From NCBI RefSeq assembly GCF_042186555.1, contig NC_133328.1:336158539-336222538 (forward strand): 64,000 bases of DNA. Direction: 5' to 3'. Below the pieces are notes generated by a model, which saw only the letters and a program-made list of their open reading frames with translations, did not search any database and had not been told where the DNA came from. Both the position numbers and the translations under genes were made by a program. Origin of the DNA: Aquarana catesbeiana (taxonomy: Eukaryota; Chordata; Amphibia; Anura; Ranidae). Of the stretch, positions 11,501-20,162 are shown in pieces; position 1 is the first letter of the stretch; every line of letters starts with the position of its first letter.

Positions 11501-12129
11501 TGGCTTTTATCTGTACTGCCGAGACCCGACAATTCAATATAGCCGCGAGTAGTTTTAAATGACTTTTTTTCCTTTAGAAATTTTGTGCAGGGACTGTTCT
11601 AAACACGGGAAAAATGTGTGACTTTACAGGCATACTATAGACACTCCCTCCCCCCCAGGTACGACATTTAAAGGAATATTTCACTTTTATTGTTTCACTT
11701 TAAACATTATTAAAATCACTGCTCCCAAAAAAACTGACGTTTTTAAAACTTTTTTTGCATTGATACATGTCCCCTGGGGCAGGACCCAGGTCCCCAAACA
11801 CTTTTTATGAAAATAACTTGCATATTAATGCTTAAAATTAGCACTTTTGATTTTTCATGTTTGTGTCCCATAGACTTTAACAGTGTTCGCGTGTTCGAAC
11901 ACATTTTTTGCCTGTCCGCATGTTCTGCTGCGAAGCGAACCAGGGGGTGTTTGGCTCATCCCTATTAGTGAGCACTTCTCCATTGCCGAGATAATCCATC
12001 CACCTCACAGGTGTGGCATATCCAGATGCTGATTAGACAGCATGATTATTGCACAGGTGTGCCTTAGGCTGGCCACAATAAAAGGCCACAATAAAAGGCC
12101 ACTCGGTATCCAAAAACCAGTCAGTATCT

Positions 12130-13114
12130 GGTGTGACCACCATTTGCCTCACGCAGTGCAGCACATCTCCTTCACATAGAGTTGATCAGGTTGTTGATTG
12201 TGGCCTGTGGAATGTTGGTCCATTCCTCTTCAATGGCTGTGTGAAGTCACTGGATATTGGCAGGAACTGGAACATGCTGTCATATACGCCTATCCAGAGC
12301 ATCCCAAACATGCTGAATGGGTGACATGTCCGGTGAGTATGCTGGCCATGTAAGAACTGGGATGCTTACAGCTTCCATGAATTGTGTACAGATCCTTGCA
12401 ACATGGGGCCATGCATTATCATGCTGCAACATGAGGTGATGGTCGTGGATGAATGGCACAACAATGGGCCTCAGGATCTCATCACGGTATCTCTGTGCAT
12501 TCAAAATGCCATCGATAAAATGCACCTGTGTTCATTGTCCATAGCATATGCCTGCCCATACCATAACCCCACTGCTACCATGGGAAACTCGATCCACAAT
12601 GTTGACATCAGCAAACCGCTCACCCACATGACGCCATACACGCTGTCTGCCATCTACCCTGTACAGTGAAACCCAGGATTCATCCGTGAAGAGAACACCT
12701 CTCCAAAGTGCCAGACGCCATCGAATGTGAGCATTTGCCCACTCAATTTGGTTACAATGATGAACTGCAGTCAGGTCGAGACCCTGATGAGGACAACGAG
12801 CATGCAGACGAGCTTCCCTCTGACGGTTTCTGACAGTTTGTGCAGAAGTTCTTTGATTATGCAAACCGATTGTTGCAGCAGCTGTCTGGGTGGCTGGTCT
12901 CAGACAATCTTGGAGGTGAAGATGCTGGATGTGGAGGTCCTGGGCTGGTGTGGTCACATATGGTCTGCGGTTGTGATGCACTGCCATATTCACTGAAACG
13001 CCTTTGGGGACAGCTTATGGTAGAGAAATGAATATTCAATCCAAGGGCAACAGCTCTGGTGGACATTCCTGCAGTCAGCATGCCAACTGCACACTCCCTA
13101 AAAACTTGCGACAT
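12130..13114 (-). pseudogene. Tc1-like transposase (broken; Glu to Gln)
   Basis: Tc1 transposases cut and paste DNA with a DD34E catalytic core. Reading from 13114 down: an N-terminal helix-turn-helix segment (FRECAVGMLTAGMSTRAVA), then after a frameshift the second DNA-binding part, then GVLFTDESWVSLY with the first catalytic Asp and VMVWAGICYG. A stop follows at about 12530. The next piece, starting HFIDGILNAQRYRDE, contains LQHDNAWPH with the second Asp, then SPDMSPIQHVWD, where related proteins have SPIEHVWD, so the catalytic Glu appears to be Gln. Stops also occur after DALDRRI. The family is clear and the copy is inactive. Confidence 0.88.
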
Positions 13115-13169
13115 TGTGCTATGATAAAACTGCCCATTTTAGAGTGGCCTTTTATTGTGGCCAGCCTAA

Positions 13170-13603
13170 TGCCCCGTACACACGGTCGGACTTTGTTCGG
13201 ACATTCCGACAACAAAATCCTAGGATTTTTTCCAACGGATGTTGGCTCAAACTTGTCTTGCATACACACGGTCACACAAAGTTGTCGGAAAATCCGATCG
13301 TTTTAAACGCGGTGACGTAAAACATGTACGTCGGGACTATAAACGGGGCAGTGGCCAATAGCTTTCATCTCTTTATTTATTCTGAGCATGCGTGGAACTT
13401 TGTCCGTCGGATTTGTGTACACACGATCGGAATTTCCGACAACGGATTTTGTTGTCGGAAAATTTTATCTCCTGCTGTCCAACTTTGTGTGTCGGAAAAT
13501 CCGATGGAAAATGTCCGATGGCGCCCACACACGGTCGGAATTTCCGACAACACGCTCCGATCGGACAATGTCCATCGGAAAATCCGACCGTGTGTACGGG
13601 GCA
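13170..13603. mobile_element. Harbinger-type MITE inside Tc1
   Basis: The ends TGCCCCGTACACACGGTCGG and its inverse are flanked by TAA (13167-13169 and 13604-13606). The empty site can be reconstructed from the other Tc1 terminal region (gccagcctaaggcacacc), so the 3-bp TWA duplication typical of PIF/Harbinger is well supported. Internal sequence includes a CCAAT motif and TATAAA near 13340-13350. Many nested tcggaa/ttccga inverted motifs are present. A close relative is at 36917-37345. Confidence 0.9.
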
Positions 13604-13638
13604 TAAGTCACACCTGTGTAATAAATGTGCTGTCTAAT

Positions 13639-13849
13639 CCCCATCAAATGCCACCCCCATCAAATCATTCTCTGCAGCTATTACCTTTTGTACCACCACC
13701 CCCTCCCTTTAGAATGCAAGCTCTACGAGCAGGGCCCTCCTGTACCTTTTGTATTGTACTGTAATTGTGTTGTCCCCCCTATACATTGTAAAGCGCTGCA
13801 TAAACTGTTGGCGCTATATAAATCGCGTATAATAATAATATAATAATAA
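13639..13849 (+). mobile_element. L2-like LINE 3' end
   Basis: The tail ttggcgctatataaat followed by (TAA)n is typical of L2-group LINE 3' ends. It splits a Tc1 sequence that resumes at 13850 (cagcatcttgatatgcc), so it is a 5'-truncated insertion. Confidence 0.75.
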
Positions 13850-14269
13850 TCAGCATCTTGATATGCCACACCTGTGAGGTGGATGGATTATCTCGGCAAA
13901 GGAGAAGTGCTCACTAACACAGATTTAGACAGATTTAGACAGATTTGTGAACAATATTTGAGAGAAATGGGCCTTTTGTGTACATAGAAAAAGTCATAGA
14001 TCTTTGCGTTCAGCTCATGATAAATAGTGGAGCATTACCTGTCTCATTAGTGAACGCTAACATAATAGTCCATATACTAAGTGTCCAATTGCTTTCCAGT
14101 GCTGTTCCTCTGTAAATCAATCAGTGATGTCTGTTTTCAAAGTGCTCTGCGCTCAAAGTGCCAAAATATTATATATATATTTTCTCTTCTGTGTTACTTA
14201 TCCTCCACCGTGCATCACCACCACACCTGTACACTCACCAGATGACCAAGACCTCTCTGGAAAGAGGTC

Positions 14270-14853
14270 TTTATGAAACTTGCTTTGTGCACTGGTCCAA
14301 ATCATTTGATGGAGGGGGAATTATGGTGTGGGTTTTTTCAGGTGTTGTATTCAGGTGTTGGGCTGGGCCCCTTTGTTCCAGTGAAGGGAACACACAAGGC
14401 ACCAGCATACCAAGACATTTTTGACAATTTCACCCCCTAACTTTGTGGGAACAGTTTGGGGATGGCCCCTTCCTGTTCTAACATGACTGAGCACCAGTGC
14501 ACAAAGAAAGGTTCATAAAGACATGGATGAGCAAGTTTGGAGTGGAGGAACTTGACTGGCCTGCACCTCAACCTAATAGAACACCTTTGGGATGAATTAG
14601 CGTGGAGACTGCAGGCCAGGTCTTCTCATCCACATCAGTACTTAACCTCACAAATGCACTTCTGGAAGAATGGTCAAACATTCTCATAGACACACTCCTA
14701 AACCTCGTGGACAGCCTTCCTAGAAGAGTTGAAGCTGTTTTAACTGCAAAGGTTGGGCCAACTCAATGTTGAACTCTATGGACTAAGACTGGGATGCCAT
14801 TAAAGTTCATGTGCATGTAAAGGCAAGCGTCCCAATACTTTTGGTAGTATAGT
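14270..14853 (+). pseudogene. Second Tc1-like element, 3' part with transposase remnant
   Basis: The right end (gcgtcccaatacttttggta then TATAGTG) is a Tc1-type terminus followed by TA at 14854. Upstream, frames encode HWSKSFDGGGIMVW, then after frameshifts EELDWPAPQPN and EHLWDELAWRLQ, the region carrying the catalytic Glu. The 5' part is missing or too diverged to see. It is inactive. Confidence 0.7.
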
Positions 14854-14855
14854 GT

Positions 14856-15229
14856 ATGCACTTGCATTATAAAGTGCATTCCCCTTGCACCTGAGTTAAA
14901 TAACTTTTGCATAACCAGCCGACTCCACTATCTCTTTTCAATATCTCACCACTCTCAGGTGTCAGGCTCTCATTCAGCACAGATAGATTCCTGTATCCCC
15001 CCTCCCTTCCTTTTAGGAGCACTTTTCATGATGATGAACATTATCATCAGTTTGTCACCGCAAAAGAAAAGAAATGTTGATGTTTTGGAACTGAGCACTT
15101 TTTACACTTTATTATACATTTGCATCATTTTTGCACAATTTTTGTACATTATATATGGACTTGCCTTATATGGATTTGTTAATATCAGATGAGTTTATTA
15201 TATGTTTAAGGCACTGTGTTTCTTAAGAG
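14856..15229 (+). other. No feature recognised
   Basis: No element ends or coding similarity seen. An open frame at 14959-15192 has no recognised domain. Confidence 0.5.
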
Positions 15230-16305
15230 ATGTATTAATTTTTATAAGGGCAGCACACTTTGAAATATTGTTTTATTGCACTAAATCAGGGAAAACTGCC
15301 ATTAAACTTGTATTTTTCCCAAGACTTCTGATACTTGCTTTTGGGGTTGCCCTTCTCATGGCTCATTGGTCCACATGTTTTGGGAGCATAGGCGTGCGCA
15401 AGGGGTGTGCCAGGTGTGCCTGGGCACACCCTAATCCTGGAATTGGCAACCCATCAATTGTGGGCAGGTGACAGGTAAGCCGCGATCCTTACTTGCCGAC
15501 CCCCAGAACCTGGACAGGATAGGCAGCTGGAGTGGAAATTAAGGGACTGATCTGTATTTTCTTCTGCAGCAGCTTAAAGTAGGCTGCTCCTCCTCTTCCT
15601 CTCACCGATATTCAGCTGCCTCGGGAGGAAAATACAGGGGATTGGTACCAATGTATGCCACCCCTCTTGTGCCAGTTCCTTTTCTTTCTGCTGCCCAGGT
15701 CCCCCTGTGTGCTCATCTACGCCCCCCCCATTGTTTTAGGATGACAAGTGGGGAAGAGGCCGGTTAATATGTCACAAAGGCATATGTGTTAGAGCTTTGA
15801 GGTGCACACCCTAATACAATAGGCTGCGCACACCTATGTTTGGGAACGTGAGAGATTTACACTTATATGGCGAAAAATTTCAGATAGTGCTTCTAAGATA
15901 CCAGGCCATACCTTGCAAATTACTTTTACCATGTACCTTTTATTCACCCAATACCTGGCATCTCTTGCTATGAAGAAAAGCTTAGCCATAGCATATGGGT
16001 AGCTACACAGTGGGCCATAGCCTTGAAATGGAAAACTCATGTGATTCCTTTTTCACAAATCATTGGTAGAATATATATCATTATGCTGATGGAAGCAATC
16101 TTTTACACACTTCCAGATAACATGACACTTTTTATGGCCAAATGGGCTGTGCATCTCAACAACCTGTTTTTAATATGATTTGTATCTATTTGTCTCATAT
16201 ATATTTTACTTTTATTTTTGAATACTTTGATACTTTGAATACCTTTGGCTTTTACTGTATGTCTTTTGTATTGTTATTTACCCTTAGAAATAAACAAAAA
16301 AGTAA
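15230..16305 (+). pseudogene. LINE ORF2 C-terminal remnant and 3' end, split by an hAT MITE
   Basis: Frames on both sides of the MITE at 15387-15838 read like the C-terminal end of an L1/Tx1-like ORF2: ILAFGVALLMAHWSTCFG before it, and segments such as ISDSASKIPGHTLQITFTMY and KKSLAIAYG after it. The sequence then runs into an AT-rich 3' end with AATAAA at about 16289. Similarity is by eye and weak, so the assignment is tentative. Confidence 0.45.
15387..15838. mobile_element. hAT-type MITE
   Basis: The ends CATAGGCGTGCGCA and the inverse (CATAGGTGTGCGCA) are flanked by tttgggag (15379-15386) and tttgggaa (15839-15846), an 8-bp duplication with one mismatch. Internal GCACACCCTAAT motifs are also inverted. 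No coding capacity. Confidence 0.85.
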
Positions 16306-16317
16306 ATAAGGCACATG

Positions 16318-17036
16318 GATGAAATGGCATACAGCGATTTGCTCAAAGAGACAACCAATATTGTAAAACAAATTTACTTTATTTTCATGAGGAAGCAAGC
16401 AAAAACCTAGACAAAGGAGTGGTTGTGAGTATAGTATTCTTGATTTTGCAAAAGCATCTAACACAGTTACCCACAGAAAGATATAGCTGAGGTCTATAAG
16501 CATAGAAAAAATGGTCTGTAAATGGATAGAAAACTGTCTTGAAAACCATATTTATAGTCTTTAATGATTCATACTTTGAAAGGTCTATGGTTGTTAGTGG
16601 TGTATCTCAAGGTTCAGTTTTGGGAAACTTACATTTTAAAGTGATTGTAAATTATCACCTTCATGGGCGTCCGCAGGTAGGGGCAAGGGAGGGGGGGGTG
16701 CATCCATCTATTTCCTAAATTCATAAACTATAACTGGATATGATCATTCATAAGTATAAAGACCAAAGATTGTTGATCCGGGGAATATCTGGTTGCCTTA
16801 GGTAATCAGGAAGGAATGGATTTTTTCCTGTTAGAGCAAATTGGACCATGCCCTAAAAGGAAATTTGTTGCCTTCCTCTGGCAGTGGGTATTGGGTTCTG
16901 TTTATAGATATTTTCTACTTATTCTTTTATCATTTTTTTTCCTTTTTTCTATTGGTTGAACTCAATAGACTCATGTCTCTTTTTTTTTCAACCTGACTAA
17001 CTATTTATACAGTGCTCTACAGTGCTATACTGTGGA
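16318..17036 (+). pseudogene. CR1/L2-group LINE: RT fragment and 3' tail
   Basis: At about 16435-16640 the plus strand reads LDFAKASNTVTHRKI, CKWIENCLEN and VVSGVSQGSVLG over interrupted frames; this is the fingers/palm region of CR1/L2-type reverse transcriptases (LDFxKAFDTVxH ... VSGVPQGSVLG). The catalytic-region AFDT has become ASNT. The downstream block ends with ggttgaactcaatagactca and a T-rich stretch, a common LINE 3' tail in fish and frogs. The copy is a short inactive fragment. Confidence 0.6.
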
Positions 17037-17058
17037 TTGCAGGGAGGTGAGCTAAATA

Positions 17059-18539
17059 CAGTGCCTTGCAAAAGTATTCACCCCCCTTGGCTTTTTTACC
17101 TATTTTGTTACATTAAAGCCTTTAGTTCAATGTTTTTTTTTTTTAATTTAAAGTATATGTGATGGATCAGAACACAATAGTCTAAGTTGGTGAAGTACAA
17201 TTAGAAAAATATATACGCCCATAAAAAGCTCTGGTGCAACCAATTACCTTCAGAAGTCACATAATTAGTGAAATGATGTCCACCCGTGTGCAATCTAAGT
17301 GTCACATGATCTGTCATTACATATACACACCTTTTTGAAAGGCCCCAGAGGCTGTAACATCTAAGCAAGAGGCACCGCTAACCAAACTCTGCCATGAAGA
17401 CCAAGGAACTCTCCAAACAAGTAAGGGACAATGTTGTTGAGAAGTACAAGTCAGGGTTAGGTTATAAAAAAAATATCCAAATCTTTTTGGAGCACCATCA
17501 AATCTATCATAACCAAATGGAAAGAACATGGCACAACAGCAAATCTGCCAAGAGACGGCCACACACCAAAACTCACGGACCGGGCAAGGAGGGCATTAAT
17601 CAGAGAGGCAGCACAGAGCTGAAGAAGCCATACGCTCCATAGAGTTGGGCTTTATGGCAGAGTGGCCAGAAGAAAGCCATTACTTTCAGGAAGCAAAAAA
17701 CTAAACGGCACATTTTGAATTTGTGAAAAGGCACGTGGGAGACTCCCAAAATGTATGGAGGAGGGTGTTCTGGTCTGATAATACTAAAATTGAACTTTTT
17801 GGCTATCAAAGAAAATGCTATGTCTGATGCAAACCCAACGCATCACATCACCCAAAGAACACCATCTCCACAGTGAAACATAGTGGTGGCAGCATCATGC
17901 TGTGGGGATGTTTTTCAGCAGTCCGGACTAGGAAATTGCCTGGTCAGAGTTGAGGGAAAGATGGATGGTGCTAAATACAGGGATATTCTTGAGCAAAACC
18001 TGTACCACTCTGTGTGTGATTTGAGGCTAGGACGGAGGTTCACCTTCCAGCAGGACAATGACCCCAAACACACTGCTAAAGCAACACTTGAGTGGTTTAA
18101 GGGGAAACATGTAAATATGTTGAAATGGCCTAGTCAAAGCCCAGACCTCAATCTGTGGTCAGACTTAAAAATTGCTGTTTCACAAGAGCAAACCATCCAA
18201 ATGGAAGGAGCTGGAGCAGTTTTGCAAGGAGGAATGGGCAAAAATCCCAGTGGTAAGATGTGGCAAGCTCATAGAGACTTATCCTAAGTGACTTGGAGCT
18301 GTGATAGCTACAAAAGGTGGCTCTACAAAGTATTGACTTTAGGGGGGTGAATAGTTATGCACATTGACGTTTTCTGTTATTTTGTCTTATTTGTTGTTTG
18401 TTTCACAATAAAAAAAATCTTCAAAGTTGTTTCTGTAAATTAAATGATGCAAATCTTCAAACAATCCATGTTAATTCCAGGTTGTGAGGCAACAAAACAC
18501 AAAAAATGCCAAGGGGGTGAATACTTTTTCAAGGCACTG
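17059..18539 (+). mobile_element. Tc1-like element, full length
   Basis: The left terminus CAGTGCCTTGCAAAAGTATT and its inverse at the right (aatactttttcaaggcactg) are flanked by TA at 17057-17058 and 18540-18541. Length 1481 bases is normal for a complete Tc1-like element. A decayed transposase gene in the same orientation fills the middle. Confidence 0.93.
17394..18290 (+). pseudogene. Tc1-like transposase (broken)
   Basis: The start MKTKELSKQVRDNVVEKYKS is the usual N-terminal helix-turn-helix. After stops and frameshifts come FWSDNTKIELFG (first catalytic Asp kept; the next Glu of the usual SDET is Asn), GGSIMLWGCFSA, and FTFQQDNDPKHTAK with the second Asp. The third region reads SQSPDLNLWSDLK where the family has SPDLNPIENLW, so a small in-frame deletion has removed the catalytic Glu. 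Several in-frame stops also occur between 17640 and 17990. Confidence 0.9.
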
Positions 18540-18541
18540 TA

Positions 18542-19107
18542 ACCTTGTGTTCTCCCTGTGTTCACAGTTCTATAGACACAACTGTTTTTTTTTTTGCATC
18601 AGCATCAAATGTGCATGTTTACTTGCTTGGTAACCTCTGTAACACCCCCTTGCAGCCTTTTTTGTTCGCTTTGTGCTTTATCAAGGTCTCTTAGGCATTT
18701 CATTATAAAAATAAATGTAATTTAAAAAAATACTACAATGAGAGCCAAGCCTGAAATAGATATGCTTGCCATTTTTTTTTAGCAAGCTTTATCTGCTTTC
18801 ACAGTCATTTTTAAAGAAGACACCCCTGTATGGATTTTAGAGATCTCTTGTGACTGCAACTTCTGATGGTAAAAGCATGATTTGATAAAAACTACCTGAA
18901 AAAAAGCATTTAAATGTAAATAAATCAGATTGGAATGCTGATGTTTTAATTAATCCAAGCTCATAGTACTAGAGAACAATAAATGAATAGCTAAATATGT
19001 GCAGCCAGAGTACGCTGTCTCTGAGGCTGAATTAAAATTGTGATATTCAGTAACACCACATACAGCTAAGGCATCCCCAAAATGTATTTTAGAGGATTGT
19101 GTGTGAT
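18542..19107. other. No feature recognised
   Basis: AT-rich, no repeat ends, no coding similarity. Confidence 0.5.
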
Positions 19108-19404
19108 AGAGGAACACTGATACAATGCTGGGAAACTATCAGCGTTCCGTCTACAGATGGGCTGCAGATGGGCACAGTGAGACTACAGATGGGCAAAATT
19201 AGGCTGCAAATGGTCACAGTGGGACTGTAAATGGGCACAAATAGACTGAAAATGAGCACAGTGAGGCTGCAGATGGGCATTGTTTACCCAGTAGCTGCTG
19301 CATTTTCTCACCCTAGGCTTATACTCAAGTCAATATGTTTTCCAAGTTTTTTGTGGTAAAATTAGGTGCCTCGGCTTATATTCGGGTCGGCCTATACTCG
19401 AGTA
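19108..19404 (-). mobile_element. Truncated relative of the TA-flanked MITE at 5410
   Basis: On the minus strand it begins inside the terminus (TACTCGAGTATAGGCCGACC), shares the gcacctaattttaccacaaa block, and then contains degenerate copies of the same 21-bp minisatellite (gcagatgggcacagtgag). The outermost terminus is lost. Confidence 0.82.
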
Positions 19405-20154
19405 CATGAATTCATTCCCTACAGCAAGTATTACTTTAATTATTCATAAGGAATTAGGTCTTATATGTAGAGAAGGAAAGTAAACTTTTTCAGGTGGACA
19501 AATGGGCTGTTTATCATATTGTTTTTCTTGGTATATTTTGACCAATCCGCTTTTAAGGTTATTTAAGGCTATTTTTCGTGTTGTATTGCTTCAATCCAAA
19601 AATTTTGTTTTACATATCCAAATTGCAAGCTTAACAAAAGTGAAACATCCTTCAGTTCTCATCATTTATATTTTTCATACTGGATGTTTTCCAGAAGTAA
19701 TATTATGTTTTCATTTGTTTCTTTTGTGTTGGCAGAATAGACTAGAGATGCTCACAGATAAATCATTTATTTTTGTTCAATCGGCAGTGAAAAAAAAAAA
19801 AAGACTTGATTCCCCCATCCAAACACTAAATGTGGATGGGGGAACACTCCCTGCTGAGCTATTGTATTCTGACAGTGTAGAGACCTCCCCACCATCAGAA
19901 TACACTCATCAGCACTGCCAGCTATAGCTGAATGAGCGAGGAAAATCTAACAGGGAGGTTGAACAGAAGTCGATAGGTAGATCAACTTCTGTACAATCTC
20001 CCTGCCCATACATGGATCAAAATTTAGCCAGTCCCTGTTGAACCGGATAAATTTAGGTCCATGTATGGCCAGCTTTACAGTGCAGATTGGAACTTATTTC
20101 CACTATAAAGAGCAGCTTTCAAACTAACCTTACAAGAGTCAATAAACAAGTACC
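19405..20154. other. Mostly unassigned; possible MITE remnant at about 19740-20080
   Basis: The segment ends with inverted ccatacatggatc / gtccatgtatgg motifs and contains inverted tattctgac.. sequences, suggesting an old inverted-repeat element. No target duplication was found and no gene is seen. Confidence 0.3.
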
Positions 20155-20162
20155 TTCCTAAC

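Larger units (their letters stand above)
6734..11964. mobile_element. Palindromic hAT-type element A
   Basis: Both ends are TAGGGATGAG / CTCATCCCTA and are flanked by the 8-bp duplication ttagtgag (6726-6733 and 11965-11972), which fits the hAT superfamily. Most of the left arm (6734 to about 7885) is the reverse complement of right-arm sequence. The right arm is longer because it holds an inserted piggyBac-type element (8266-9235) and a set of extra cassettes (9575-10830). No transposase is visible, so it would need one in trans. Confidence 0.85.
6586..14022 (-). mobile_element. Tc1-like element, interrupted by three later insertions
   Basis: The left terminal repeat (6586-6733) starts with CACTGAGAAAAATTATAAAG after TA. 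Its inverse is found at 13849-14022 (the gtacatagaaaaagtc segment and the aacgcaaagatc block), where the outermost bases are lost. A minus-strand Tc1 transposase lies between. The element is broken by a palindromic hAT-type insertion at 6734-11964 in the left repeat, a Harbinger MITE at 13170-13603 and an L2-like tail at 13639-13849. Without these it would be about 1.6 kb, normal for Tc1. Confidence 0.85.

Noticed and set aside
12382..12996. Plus-strand frames across the Tc1 element
   Set aside because: They are antisense to the clear minus-strand Tc1 transposase.
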